From: Bacteroidales bacterium
Lineage (GTDB): Bacteria > Bacteroidota > Bacteroidia > Bacteroidales > WCHB1-69
Assembly (NCBI GenBank): GCA_017554325.1
Contig: JAFZIP010000008.1
Span: 1 to 64,000, forward strand
Length of the DNA stretch: 64,000 nt
Direction: 5' to 3'
Shown: positions 18,224 to 27,045 of the stretch, piece after piece
How the letters are laid out: every line of letters begins with the position of its first letter
Numbering within the stretch: the stretch's first letter is position 1
Translations under genes and position numbers: made by a program
Notes under the pieces: model-generated
The model's database searches: none
Told to the model about the DNA's origin: nothing
Seen by the model: the letters and a program-made list of their open reading frames with translations, nothing else

Positions 18224-19645
18224 TCACCCCTCGAACATCTTCTCCTCAAAGTTGATAAGATAAACATTGCTGGTGCCGCGCGTGACGGCGGTGTAAAGCC
18301 AGCGCAGGTATTCGCGGTCGAGATTCTCTTCGGTTAAATAGCCTTGGTCGATGAGCACATGCTTCCATTGGCCACCCTGCGTCTTGTGGCACGTGAGCGA
18401 GTAGGCGAACTTCACCTGCACCGCGTTGAGGTACGGGCTGTTCTTGATCCTCAAAAAACGGGCCCGCTTGTTGGAAATGTCCTCAAAGTCCTCCGCAATG
18501 GCTTGATACAACCGCTGGTTGTCTTCGTAGGGTAGGGAAGGACCTTCCACCTCCAGGCTCTCCAAGATAATCTTGATGTCGATGTCGGGATAGTTGGGGT
18601 AGTCGCACAGCCTCACCGTCACGTCTGCGAAGTTGAACCCGTAGATTTCCTGCTGCTTGTGGATGGCCATCACCTCCATGATGTCGCCGTTAGCGATGAA
18701 GCCCACTTCGGAGGTTTCATCCACCCAGAAATAGTTGTTCTTCACGGCCATCAGGTAGTCGCCGGTGGTGATGCGGTTTTCGCGGAAAAGGATGCGACTG
18801 CGAATCTCGTTGTTGAAGAGCCACGCCCGCTTGTTGGAACGGGTGATGGCCACAATCTCGTCGCAGTCGTTTTGGTTGTACAGATTGTTCAGCAGTTCCT
18901 CAAGCTCTCCACCGGGCACGCGCGTGAAATCGTCGAAGGGCTGTTTGCTGAAGAAAGGGAAGGAGATGTCGTCCTGGTTCAACTTGTCGCGCAGGCGCGT
19001 GGCGTTGAACAGAATGCCCGAGTCGAGCGTCTGTCTGACCACATCGGTGAGGCGGCTGCCCCGGATGTTGAGGTGGTAGGCGTGCTGCAAGTATTCGGCA
19101 TTCAGCGCGGGACTCTCCGTGGCGTGCACGGGCGGCAACTGCGCGTCGTCGCCGATGAACAGCAGACGGTTGTGGCGTGCCGAGAACACGTACTCGATCA
19201 GGTCGTCCAGCAGGCTGCTCATGCCCGGAAGCTCGCCCAAAGTGGATTCCGCCGAAATCATGGAGGCCTCATCGACTATGAACAGCGTGTGGCTGTACTT
19301 GTTTTCCCTGCGGAAGAACTGGCGGATGCCGTTTCTCACACCCAGTCGGTAAATCCACTTATGGATGGTATATGCCTTGCGCCCTGCGTATTGCGAGATG
19401 ACTTTAGCCGCGCGCCCCGTTGGCGCCAGAATTACCGTGTTCACCCCGATATCCTCCAATGCCTTAATCAGTGCGCTCACAAGGCTGGTCTTGCCCGTGC
19501 CCGCGTACCCCTGCAGGATGAACAGGAAGTTCTCACCCTTTTCGTAGATAAACGACGACAATGCTTGCATTGCTTCGTGCTGACTGCCCGTCGGCTCAAA
19601 ACCGAAATGCTGCTGTAACTTCTGGTGAAAGGCGGATTGGGTCAT
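18224..19645 (-). CDS. RecD/Pif1-type superfamily 1 DNA helicase
   Basis: 473 residues. Walker A GYAGTGKT (46-53), Walker B VDEAS (124-128), a Q-motif-like TGSQHEA at the N-terminus and the C-terminal UvrD-like motif SLTCHKTQGGQ. It lacks the long N-terminal domain of RecD2, so it is the compact form often found in Bacteroidota. It should be an ATP-driven 5'-3' helicase in DNA repair or resolution of structures. A G-rich motif that could form a quadruplex lies 5 bases upstream of its start codon (19650-19680). It converges on the coiled-coil nuclease gene with a gap of 39 bases. Confidence 0.88.
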   Translation of the reverse strand: MTQSAFHQKLQQHFGFEPTGSQHEAMQALSSFIYEKGENFLFILQGYAGTGKTSLVSALIKALEDIGVNTVILAPTGRAAKVISQYAGRKAYTIHKWIYRLGVRNGIRQFFRRENKYSHTLFIVDEASMISAESTLGELPGMSSLLDDLIEYVFSARHNRLLFIGDDAQLPPVHATESPALNAEYLQHAYHLNIRGSRLTDVVRQTLDSGILFNATRLRDKLNQDDISFPFFSKQPFDDFTRVPGGELEELLNNLYNQNDCDEIVAITRSNKRAWLFNNEIRSRILFRENRITTGDYLMAVKNNYFWVDETSEVGFIANGDIMEVMAIHKQQEIYGFNFADVTVRLCDYPNYPDIDIKIILESLEVEGPSLPYEDNQRLYQAIAEDFEDISNKRARFLRIKNSPYLNAVQVKFAYSLTCHKTQGGQWKHVLIDQGYLTEENLDREYLRWLYTAVTRGTSNVYLINFEEKMFEG

Positions 19646-19649
19646 AGGA

Positions 19650-19680
19650 GGGGTGAAAGGGGTGAATGGGGTAAATGGGG
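19650..19680 (+). other. Four-tract G-quadruplex motif
   Basis: Runs of four G at 19650-19653, 19659-19662, 19668-19671 and 19677-19680, separated by three 5-base loops (tgaaa, tgaat, taaat). This is an ideal intramolecular quadruplex pattern. It lies on the strand opposite the helicase coding strand, just upstream of its start. Confidence 0.75.
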
Positions 19681-19858
19681 TGAAAGAGAAGAAGAGTAGA
19701 GGAGTAGAGGAGGAAAGGAGGAGATTAGAAGATGAGGAGATGAGGAGATGAGGAGATGAGGAGATTAGAAGATTAGAAGATGAGGTGGTGAATAGGGAAT
19801 TATGTTTTTGAACTTTGAACTTTGAACCTTGAACTTTGAATTCTCAATTTTCAATTCT
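19681..19858. repeat. Purine-rich 8-mer tandem repeats
   Basis: Degenerate repeats of atgaggag and gattagaa (to about 19787), then ttgaactt-type and ttctcaattttcaattc repeats. They fill the gap between the helicase and birA. They belong to the dispersed repeat family seen at many gaps in this window. Confidence 0.8.
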
Positions 19859-20603
19859 AAAGGAATCGAATTTCTTTGAACCCGCACACAAGCCGTTCTC
19901 CGGTGCGGGTGTGTAGCATAAGCCGCCCATACACGTCAAGGCCGGTGATTTTGGCTTCGGTGGGAGCCCCGTGGATGCGGTAGTGGTGAAAGGTGTTGAA
20001 TAGATACAAATTATTGAGATATTGCTCGTTGAGGTAGTTGGATTGGGAAATGTCGCAAAGATTCCGTTGGTCATAAAGCATTTGCCAGTATTCCTCCAGC
20101 AGAGATTCGGGCTCCCATTCCTTGCCAGTCTCTAGCAGAAAGGAAGTGGGGTGGGGGATGTTTTCAGGAAAATGCTCTTGGTTGATGTTGATGCCGATAC
20201 CGGCGATGGTATGCTGCAGCTTGTCCCCCCGGAGCACGTGCTCAATCAAAATGCCGGCAATCTTCTTTCCATCCACATAGATGTCGTTGGGCCATTTGAT
20301 GAGGGCTTGCGGCAGATAGCGCCGGATGAACGCCAGAGTGCTCAACGCGAAATACTGGTTGAAGAGAAATTGCCGTGCAGCCGGGATGTCCGGCTCAAAA
20401 TAGAAACTCGCCAGCAGGTTCTTCCCCCGGTCGCTGTACCAGGTGTTGGTACCCATTCCCCGGCCATCGGATTGAAAGTCGGTGCATAATGCAAAAAAAG
20501 GAGGAACAGGCTTCCCGTTCAGCATCCCTTTTTCTACCGTTTCTGATAGTAACTTGTTGGTGGATTGTGTATTAGCATTAAATTGAATCCGCGTGTTTTT
20601 CAT
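19857..20603 (-). CDS. birA: Biotin--[acetyl-CoA-carboxylase] ligase
   Basis: 248 residues from the ATG at 20603 (MKNTRIQFNANTQSTNKLL); the frame can be extended to 20660 but the extension overlaps the promoter region. Motifs: GRGMGTNTW (a variant of the GRGRxxxxW site), KWPNDIYVDGKKIAGIL, and GIGININ. It lacks the N-terminal DNA-binding domain of E. coli BirA, so it should be a ligase only, attaching biotin to carboxylase carrier proteins. It is divergent from the lipoprotein gene at 20643 with only 39 bases between the starts. Confidence 0.9.
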   Translation of the reverse strand: MKNTRIQFNANTQSTNKLLSETVEKGMLNGKPVPPFFALCTDFQSDGRGMGTNTWYSDRGKNLLASFYFEPDIPAARQFLFNQYFALSTLAFIRRYLPQALIKWPNDIYVDGKKIAGILIEHVLRGDKLQHTIAGIGININQEHFPENIPHPTSFLLETGKEWEPESLLEEYWQMLYDQRNLCDISQSNYLNEQYLNNLYLFNTFHHYRIHGAPTEAKITGLDVYGRLMLHTRTGERLVCGFKEIRFL

Positions 20604-20607
20604 ACCG

Positions 20608-20625
20608 CAAAAATAAGTATCTTTG
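20608..20625. promoter_or_regulatory. Back-to-back divergent -7 elements
   Basis: On the minus strand TAttTTTG (20615-20608) points to birA; on the plus strand TAtcTTTG (20618-20625) points to the lipoprotein gene. Only two bases separate them. The minus element would start transcription at about the birA ATG, implying a leaderless or nearly leaderless mRNA. Confidence 0.5.
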
Positions 20626-20642
20626 CACACAAATTTTGTAAA

Positions 20643-21335
20643 ATGATGAAGAAATTTCAATTCTTATGCCTTGCCGTTTTGTGTGCGATGTTTTTCAGCT
20701 CTTGTAAAGACGACTCCGGTACCTACGCTGAGCAATTGTTTACCAACAGTGAGAAAGCGGCCGCCGTTAAAGCCTGCCTGAATTCATCATTGGATACTGC
20801 GGTGGCGCATCTCTGCACCTCTGGTGGCTTTTCAGAGTATAAAGACGGACTTTATATGCTTGATTTCAGCGCCAACCGGTCCATGATGGACACTCTGGCT
20901 GCGCACGGCTTCGGCAATCTTTCGGATTCTTTGATTTTCCATGCCAACCGTATGGCTGAGAGCTGTAATTCTGTGGTGAAGACGGCCTTCGAAGATGCCA
21001 TCGACAATCTGGTAGTTTACGACTATGATGCATTGATCAAAGGCGGTGACTATGCCATTACGGATTACTTTGCGGAGATGAAAAGTAACACGCTCAAAGA
21101 TGCTATGAGAAGCCAGGTGCAGATCCGCATGAACGTCTTCGGTGTGGATAATAGTTGGAACGAAATGGCCAATCAGTACTACCAGATCACTAACCAGCCT
21201 GTTACATACGATGTGCAGGGCTATATCCTCGAAAAAATGTTGAACGGCATTTTGGAGGAGATGCGTTGCGAAGAGTATATGATCCGCAATGATGAAACCC
21301 ATCGTGTGTCGGCAGATTCACTTTTAGGCTTGTAA
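20643..21335 (+). CDS. Lipoprotein of unknown function
   Basis: 230 residues from ATG 20643 (a second ATG at 20646 is equally possible); a longer frame from 20565 runs back over the promoter and birA and is rejected. The start MMKKFQFLCLAVLCAMFFSSC is a lipoprotein signal with lipobox FSSC. The mature part is mostly helical and acidic, without motifs I recognise. Its promoter is the plus-strand element at 20618-20625. It is followed 32 bases later by the phosphofructokinase gene, so they may be co-transcribed. Confidence 0.7.
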   Translation: MMKKFQFLCLAVLCAMFFSSCKDDSGTYAEQLFTNSEKAAAVKACLNSSLDTAVAHLCTSGGFSEYKDGLYMLDFSANRSMMDTLAAHGFGNLSDSLIFHANRMAESCNSVVKTAFEDAIDNLVVYDYDALIKGGDYAITDYFAEMKSNTLKDAMRSQVQIRMNVFGVDNSWNEMANQYYQITNQPVTYDVQGYILEKMLNGILEEMRCEEYMIRNDETHRVSADSLLGL

Positions 21336-21367
21336 TTCTTAAGAATAATCATTAAATTTTTTCAGAT

Positions 21368-22600
21368 ATGAGACCAGATAAACTGTTCAACGGTAAGACA
21401 TTAGCTATTCTTTCAGGCGGTGGTGACACCCCGGCTATCAACTCCAGTATTGAATGTGTCCGCAACAGAGCCTCGATGCTCGGATTCAAGGTTTACGGAA
21501 TCCTGCGTGGCTGGAAGGGCCTGCTCGGCGATGGCGACATCGTGGACTTGACCAACATCCCTTACAACGGAATCTACGGTGGTACCGCCCTGCTTTCCTC
21601 CCGTACCAATCCGTTCCCCAGCAAGAAGAATCCGGAGGACCGCTCCCAGCAGATTCTCCGCAATATAGAACGTTACAAAATCGACGTGCTCGTAACCATC
21701 GGTGGTGACGACACCAACGGTGCCGCCAAGAAGATGTACGAGAAATACGGCATTCCGGTCATCGGCTTCCCGAAGACCATTGACAATGACTTGAGAACCC
21801 ATACCTGGCACCACTATCAGGGCCAGCAGCACGAAACAGTGTTGTGTCCGGGCTTTGCTTCTGGCGCTATGGCTATCAAGAAGCTGACGAGCAAACTGCA
21901 CACCACCAACGAGTCGCACCAACGCATCATGGTGCTCGAAGTGATGGGCCGTGACGCAGGCTGGCTCACGGGCTCCGCAACCTTTGGCGGTGCTCAGATG
22001 GCCCTCGTACCGGAGGTGGAGATGACCAAAGAACGCAAGGAGTTTTTCTTCGAATCCGTGAAAGAGAACTACATGCGCTCTCCGAAACACAGCCTCATCA
22101 TCGCCGTTTCCGAAGGCGTGCGCTGGTGGGATGACGAGAAACAGGAACTCGGCATGGTGTATGCCTCTTCCGATTTGGACGAGTATGGTCACCCGCGCTT
22201 CGGCGGTGTGAGTGGTGTCATTGCATCCGAGATCAACAAGCGCCTCGGCGTTGAGGCCCGTGGCCAGATTTCCGGCTACATTCCGCGCTCCGGCAAGTGC
22301 TATGAGTACGACCGTCGCCTCACCTCCACCTTGGCTGACAAGGTCGTTGATTTGCTGCTCCGCGAAGACTATGGCAAGATGGCCGTTATGCGCGACATCG
22401 TGCCCTACGAAGAGTTGGAAGAGTTCCACGCATCCGAAATCGAGATGGGCAATGTGGGCAACTTCCCGCTGCCGGCAGCCTACTACGATGCCAATAAGTT
22501 CATGTTCACGGATCAGTATGTGGATTTCCTGACCAACATCATCGGTGCCCCGTACCGTATGGAGTTCAACCAGCATTTCCCGATTGTGATTCCGGAATAA
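21368..22600 (+). CDS. pfp: 6-phosphofructokinase, pyrophosphate-dependent type
   Basis: 410 residues. The start LAILSGGGDTPAINSSI is the nucleotide/PPi loop; GGDD at 112-115 and PKTIDND at 135-141 carry the catalytic Asp. Asp in the second GGDD position and Lys in PKTIDND are the residues that mark PPi-using enzymes; ATP enzymes normally have GGDG and PGTIDND. EVMGRDAGWLT and the substrate site PRFGGVSG are also present. It catalyses fructose 6-phosphate phosphorylation in glycolysis, probably reversibly with pyrophosphate. Donor specificity rests on these two residues only. Confidence 0.88.
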   Translation: MRPDKLFNGKTLAILSGGGDTPAINSSIECVRNRASMLGFKVYGILRGWKGLLGDGDIVDLTNIPYNGIYGGTALLSSRTNPFPSKKNPEDRSQQILRNIERYKIDVLVTIGGDDTNGAAKKMYEKYGIPVIGFPKTIDNDLRTHTWHHYQGQQHETVLCPGFASGAMAIKKLTSKLHTTNESHQRIMVLEVMGRDAGWLTGSATFGGAQMALVPEVEMTKERKEFFFESVKENYMRSPKHSLIIAVSEGVRWWDDEKQELGMVYASSDLDEYGHPRFGGVSGVIASEINKRLGVEARGQISGYIPRSGKCYEYDRRLTSTLADKVVDLLLREDYGKMAVMRDIVPYEELEEFHASEIEMGNVGNFPLPAAYYDANKFMFTDQYVDFLTNIIGAPYRMEFNQHFPIVIPE

Positions 22601-22612
22601 CCGAGGAATCGG

Positions 22613-22690
22613 TTCAGGGTTCAAGGTTTAAGGTTCAAGGTTTAAGGTTTAAGGTTTAAGGTTCATAGTTCATAGTCATAGTTCATAGTC
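22613..22690. repeat. 7-mer tandem repeats (ttaaggt / ttcatag)
   Basis: About eight copies of ggttTaa-type 7-mers followed by ttcatag units, filling the gap between the phosphofructokinase gene and murA. A member of the dispersed intergenic repeat family. Confidence 0.75.
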
Positions 22691-22694
22691 AAAC

Positions 22695-24002
22695 ATGTCA
22701 GAGTTTATCATAGATGGCGGTCATAAGTTACATGGCGAGATTGTTCCGCAGGGCGCGAAGAACGAGGCCTTGCAGGTCCTTTCCGCTGTGCTGCTCACGT
22801 CGGAGCCGGTGACGATTTCTAACCTGCCTGACATTCGCGACACGCAGCGCTACAAGGATATCCTCTCGCTGATGGGAGTGAAAATCACCAAACTCAGCAA
22901 GGATACGTTCACCTTCCAGGCAGATGATGTGAATTTGGAAGTCTTGACGACACCGGAGTTCGGCCGACTTTCTGCCTCCATTCGCGCTTCCATCATGGTT
23001 CTGGGCCCGCTGTTGGCGCGCTTTGGCAAGGCGTATGCCGGTCGTCCAGGCGGTGACCAGATTGGCCGCAGACCGCTGACCACCCATTTTGAGGGCTTTG
23101 AGAACCTTGGCGCGGACATCCATCTTTCCGAAGACGGCAACTTCTTCCAGCTGGAGTCCCAACATTTGAAAGGTACATACATGCTGCTCAATGAGGCTTC
23201 CGTGACAGGCACGGCCAACATTGTGATGGCTGCCGTGCTGGCGGAGGGCAAAACCACCATCTTCAACGCCGCCTGCGAGCCGTATTTGTACCAGCTCTGC
23301 ACGATGCTGAACAAAATGGGCGCCAAGATTTCCGGCATCGGATCCAACCTGCTCACCATTGAGGGCGTGGAGAAGTTGCATGGCTGCGAGCACCGCATTC
23401 TGCCCGATATGATTGAAATCGGCAGCTTCATCGGCATGGCCGCATTGACTCAGTCGGAGCTGACCATCAAGGACTGTGCCTGTGAGCATCTGGGGATTAT
23501 CCCTTACACATTCAAGAAACTCGGCATCGACTTTGAGCAGAAAGGCGATGATATCGTCATCCATGAGCAGGATTGCTACGAGGTGGAGACCAACATGGAC
23601 GGCTCCATCCTGACCATTGCAGACGCGCCATGGCCTGGTTTCACGCCAGACTTGATCAGCATCGCGCTGGTGACGGCCATACAGGCACGGGGCAGCGTGC
23701 TCATCCATCAGAAGATGTTCGAGAGCCGTCTCTTCTTCGTCGATAACCTGCAATCCATGGGTGCGCAGATCACGCTCTGCGACCCGCACCGGGCTATTGT
23801 CATCGGGTTGGAACGTCGCAAACCGCTGCGCGCCACCACCATGTACTCGCCCGACATCCGCGCTGGTGTCTCCCTGCTTATCGCCGCATTGTCGGCCAAC
23901 GGCACCAGCACCATTCAGAATGTGGAACAGATCGACCGCGGCTACCAGAATATCGTGGAACGCCTTAACAACCTCGGCGCCGTCATCGAACGCCGCCCAT
24001 AA
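22695..24002 (+). CDS. murA: UDP-N-acetylglucosamine 1-carboxyvinyltransferase with Asp at the catalytic Cys position
   Basis: 435 residues, full length. Conserved QGAKNEAL (K22, N23), RPGGDQIGRRP around 117-127 and the C-terminal FTPDL are present. It transfers enolpyruvate to UDP-GlcNAc, the first committed step of peptidoglycan synthesis. The position equivalent to E. coli Cys115, target of fosfomycin, is D121 (codon 23055-23057). Asp here is known from other fosfomycin-insensitive MurA enzymes, so the same is expected. It starts directly after a repeat tract. Confidence 0.93.
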   Translation: MSEFIIDGGHKLHGEIVPQGAKNEALQVLSAVLLTSEPVTISNLPDIRDTQRYKDILSLMGVKITKLSKDTFTFQADDVNLEVLTTPEFGRLSASIRASIMVLGPLLARFGKAYAGRPGGDQIGRRPLTTHFEGFENLGADIHLSEDGNFFQLESQHLKGTYMLLNEASVTGTANIVMAAVLAEGKTTIFNAACEPYLYQLCTMLNKMGAKISGIGSNLLTIEGVEKLHGCEHRILPDMIEIGSFIGMAALTQSELTIKDCACEHLGIIPYTFKKLGIDFEQKGDDIVIHEQDCYEVETNMDGSILTIADAPWPGFTPDLISIALVTAIQARGSVLIHQKMFESRLFFVDNLQSMGAQITLCDPHRAIVIGLERRKPLRATTMYSPDIRAGVSLLIAALSANGTSTIQNVEQIDRGYQNIVERLNNLGAVIERRP

Positions 24003-24141
24003 TCATCCACCCCTAATCTCTTAATCTTCTAATCTCTAATCTATTATTTCTACCAAGCTCTTGCCCCTAACGGGGCTGCTCAAGGAAAACTATTAACTAT
24101 ACATTCTAAACTCTAAACTTTAAACTCTAAACTCTAATCCC
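24003..24141. repeat. Tandem 7-8-mer repeats with a central hairpin
   Basis: ctaatctc/ttaatctt units (24013-24045), a short hairpin gcccc-taac-ggggc (24063-24076), then aaactct 7-mers (24103-24138). No other signal is seen in the gap between murA and the glycosyltransferase gene. Confidence 0.75.
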
Positions 24142-24927
24142 ATGAACATCACCGGCATCATCACTACCCTGAACGAAGAGCGCAACATCACCGAATGTGT
24201 GCGGTCGTTGCAGCGCGTGTGCGACGAGGTGATTGTGACCGATTCTTACAGCAAGGACAAGACGGTGGAGTTGGCTAAGGCCGCCGGAGCAAAAGTCTAT
24301 CTGCACGAGTACATCGGTGACGGATTGCAGAAGAACCTCGCTCTGCCGTATGCCACCAACAATTGGGTGATCAGCATTGATGCGGATGAAAGGCTTTCCG
24401 ATGAATTGGTGGAAGTGCTGCAGCAAACAGACTTGGAACGCACCCCGTACGACGGATTTGCCGTGCGTCGTCGCAACTATATCGGCCAACGGTGGGTGAA
24501 GAGCTGCCGGTGGTATCCCGACTATCTGGTGCGCATCTTCCGCAAGGACAAGTTGCAGTTTGCCGAGCTTAAGCAGCACGCCTACGTGCCGACGACGAAT
24601 ACGTGCAAACTGAAAGCCGACCTGATTCATTATCGCTACAAAAACTACGATGAACTTTTCGCCAAGCCCGAACGCAACTACAGCACGCGTGGTGCAAAGA
24701 TTCTGTTTCTGAAAGGCAAGAAAGCCAGCGCATTGTCGCCGTTTTTTCACGGATTTTCGGCATTTTTTGTCAACTATTTCCTCCGGGGCGGCCTTTTGGG
24801 CGGTTTGGACGGCTATGTGTTGTCGAAGGCCATCGCTCACAACAGCTTCCTGAAATATGCCAAACTGCGCGAGTTCCACAAAGACCCCTCCGTGCGCGAT
24901 GCCGAGGACTGGACAAGCGTCTGGTGA
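24142..24927 (+). CDS. Family 2 glycosyltransferase (LPS core type)
   Basis: 261 residues. N-terminal GT-A fold with IITTLNEERNI (7-17), the DxD-type SIDADERLS (D80, D82) and a C-terminal amphipathic/hydrophobic region (FSAFFVNYFLRGGLLGGLDG). This is the layout of the WaaE/KdtX-like group, which adds sugars to the lipopolysaccharide inner core using a nucleotide sugar; the exact acceptor cannot be told. It stands alone between repeat tracts. Confidence 0.82.
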   Translation: MNITGIITTLNEERNITECVRSLQRVCDEVIVTDSYSKDKTVELAKAAGAKVYLHEYIGDGLQKNLALPYATNNWVISIDADERLSDELVEVLQQTDLERTPYDGFAVRRRNYIGQRWVKSCRWYPDYLVRIFRKDKLQFAELKQHAYVPTTNTCKLKADLIHYRYKNYDELFAKPERNYSTRGAKILFLKGKKASALSPFFHGFSAFFVNYFLRGGLLGGLDGYVLSKAIAHNSFLKYAKLREFHKDPSVRDAEDWTSVW

Positions 24928-25040
24928 AATTGAGAATTATGAATTATGAATTCAAGGTTCAAAGTACAAAGTTCAAAGTACAAAGTTCAAAGTTCAAAGT
25001 TCAACTCCCTTCTCCTTACCCCTTACCCCTTACCCCTGAA
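24928..25040. repeat. ttcaaagt/acaaagt tandem repeats
   Basis: gaattatgaattatgaattc, then repeated ttcaaagtacaaag units, then ccttacccc repeats. The tract creates a spurious reading-frame extension (from 24946) upstream of the real start at 25060. Confidence 0.8.
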
Positions 25041-25059
25041 TACCCTAATTCCTAATATT

Positions 25060-26034
25060 ATGAAAAAACTTATCTTTACCCTTGTCATTATCCTGTCGGC
25101 CCTGTTTGCCATGGCTCAAACCACAATTCCGAATAATGGATTTGAAAGCTGGACTGGCGGCAAGCCCGACAGCTGGACCACCAATATCAGTGGCAATGTG
25201 ACAACTACATTGCCTATCATTGGGGAATTTGCTTATCCGGTTAGCGTGAACTTCGGCTCCCAGACCACTGATGCCCATTCCGGAAACTACGCCCTCAAGC
25301 TGATGGCTGCCAATTTCGGAATACCTTCTACTCAGTACAATTACTTGCTTCCCGGCATCGGACAACTCGGCTCCGCAGGCGAGTTCAGTGTTCCATTGAG
25401 CACCATTATGGATTTGGTGAACAACGGCATTGACAGTCTGGATATGGAAACCCTGGAAGATCTGGCTACGCTGCTGAATGCCATAGCTTCTGGCATTCCG
25501 TGTGAAAGCACCCCATACGATTTGAAAATGTGGATAAAATATTTGCCGCAAACAGTTGACACCATGCGCATCATTGCCTTTTCCAAACTCAACGGCACCC
25601 CGGTTTCGTATGCATTGTACGACAATTCAGAGACCATGTCCACCTACACGCAGGTGACGGCTACATTTGACAATCCGTATGCACCTTGTGACTCGGTTTG
25701 TATCATTATCCTCTCCGGTGGTATGAGTACTGATCCCAACACGGAACTTTATGTGGACGATGTTGAGTTCGACTACCATGTGGGTGTGACCGAACATGCT
25801 TCGCTCAATGTCAACATCTATCCGAACCCGACCACAGATCAGTTCCGCATCGATCCTATCAGCGGCGACCGATATCAATACAGATTGGTGGACATTACAG
25901 GACGCTGTGTTGCCTCTGGCAGAAATCTTTCCGGTGCAGTTGATGTCGATGTGCGCGCTTTGGTACCTGGCGTCTATATGCTTTACATTGAGCAGAAGAA
26001 TCAGACACTGACCAAGAAAGTGGTGGTCCGGTAG
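25060..26034 (+). CDS. Exported PCMD-like protein with type IX sorting domain
   Basis: 324 residues from ATG 25060 (MKKLIFTLVIILSALFAMAQ, signal peptide). The mature protein starts TTIPNNGFESWTGGKPDSW, the start seen in the putative carbohydrate metabolism (PCMD-like) domain, a jelly-roll-type fold about 230 residues long. The C-terminal 75 residues are a type A sorting domain (NIYPNPTTDQF, VDITGR, VPGVYMLYI, VVVR end), so it should be exported through the type IX system and attached to surface polysaccharide. The substrate or binding partner is unknown. Its stop lies 2 bases before the next start, so the two genes are linked. Confidence 0.82.
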   Translation: MKKLIFTLVIILSALFAMAQTTIPNNGFESWTGGKPDSWTTNISGNVTTTLPIIGEFAYPVSVNFGSQTTDAHSGNYALKLMAANFGIPSTQYNYLLPGIGQLGSAGEFSVPLSTIMDLVNNGIDSLDMETLEDLATLLNAIASGIPCESTPYDLKMWIKYLPQTVDTMRIIAFSKLNGTPVSYALYDNSETMSTYTQVTATFDNPYAPCDSVCIIILSGGMSTDPNTELYVDDVEFDYHVGVTEHASLNVNIYPNPTTDQFRIDPISGDRYQYRLVDITGRCVASGRNLSGAVDVDVRALVPGVYMLYIEQKNQTLTKKVVVR

Positions 26035-26035
26035 A

Positions 26036-26965
26036 ATGAAAATCTGGCTGGCCCCGCTGCACGGCATAACGAACTACTTGTTCCGCAATAGTCTATATCG
26101 TCACTTCGGCGGTATAGACTATTGTGTTACTCCCTTTTTGCCTGTGCAGGAGAAGGCCAAGCTGAATGTCAAGAATTGGAAAGACATCTGGCCGAAGAAT
26201 AACACGGAGGTGCCTACAATTCCGCAGCTGATGGGCAACAAGCCCGCGCATTTCGTGGATACGATGCGAGCGGTGCACGACGAGTACGGCTATGAGGCCT
26301 TCAACTGGAACATCGGCTGTCCTGTGGCGCAGGTCGTGCGTCGGCGCAGAGGCTGCGGCATCATGCCCGACCCGGACACTGTGGAAGATGTGGTGCGCAC
26401 TGTAACCTCGCAAACCCCATATCGCTTCTCGGTGAAGATGCGCCTGGGACTGAATGCCCCCGCCGAAGGACTTGAAATATTGGAAAGACTGGATGATTAT
26501 CCCCTTGATTTCATCGTCATACACCCCCGCCTGGGTGTGCAGATGTACGAGGGCAAGCCCGATTTGGAACAGCTGGATCTCTTCTTCAAGCATACTCACC
26601 ATCGGATCATCTACAGCGGGGATTTGTTTTCGGTTCAAGATTTTGAAAGATTGCAGAAACGCTATCCTGAAATTGAAGACTGGATGCTGGGCCGCGGACT
26701 TCTGCAGAACCCTTTTCTGGCCGAGCAACTGAAAGGGCTTGACTCCGGCGATCAGCGCCAGCGGTTTCCCAAGTATTACCAAAAATGGACTCGGGAGATG
26801 TTGGAGGCTGTGAAGGAGAAGAGCACTTTGGCCAAACTCAAGGAGTTGTGGCACTACTATGCGGCGTTTTACCATATCCCTGCAGCCGAATTGCAGCAGT
26901 TGCTCCGCATCAACGATTTCGACATCTTCTATGACCGTACTTTGGAAATAATAAAGGACAGTTGA
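26036..26965 (+). CDS. tRNA-dihydrouridine synthase
   Basis: 309 residues. FMN-dependent TIM barrel with the family motifs LAPLHGITNYLFR at the N-terminus, NIGCPVAQV with the catalytic Cys, KMRLG, IHPR, YSGDLFS and MLGRGLLQNPFL. It reduces uridine to dihydrouridine in tRNA D-loops with NADPH. Which of the Dus subfamilies it belongs to I cannot tell. It is placed 2 bases after the PCMD-like gene. Confidence 0.9.
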   Translation: MKIWLAPLHGITNYLFRNSLYRHFGGIDYCVTPFLPVQEKAKLNVKNWKDIWPKNNTEVPTIPQLMGNKPAHFVDTMRAVHDEYGYEAFNWNIGCPVAQVVRRRRGCGIMPDPDTVEDVVRTVTSQTPYRFSVKMRLGLNAPAEGLEILERLDDYPLDFIVIHPRLGVQMYEGKPDLEQLDLFFKHTHHRIIYSGDLFSVQDFERLQKRYPEIEDWMLGRGLLQNPFLAEQLKGLDSGDQRQRFPKYYQKWTREMLEAVKEKSTLAKLKELWHYYAAFYHIPAAELQQLLRINDFDIFYDRTLEIIKDS

Positions 26966-26972
26966 TTTGTTG

Positions 26973-26980
26973 TATTTTTG
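26973..26980 (+). promoter_or_regulatory. Promoter -7 element TAttTTTG
   Basis: Lies 65 bases before the prolyl oligopeptidase ATG at 27046. The -33 element is not clear. Confidence 0.5.
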
Positions 26981-27045
26981 CGCGCTTCTTCAGAGAGCAC
27001 CTTATGGAAGAAAGTTTTGTTAAAAGATACTAATTATACATCATA

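Noticed and set aside
21413..23789. Long reading frames opposite the phosphofructokinase and murA genes (403 and 353 codons)
   Set aside because: They are mirror frames of GC-rich coding sequence, with no motif, signal or promoter; the forward genes are certain.
24946..25059. In-frame extension upstream of the PCMD-like gene
   Set aside because: It is encoded by ttcaaagt repeats, and the signal peptide begins at 25060.
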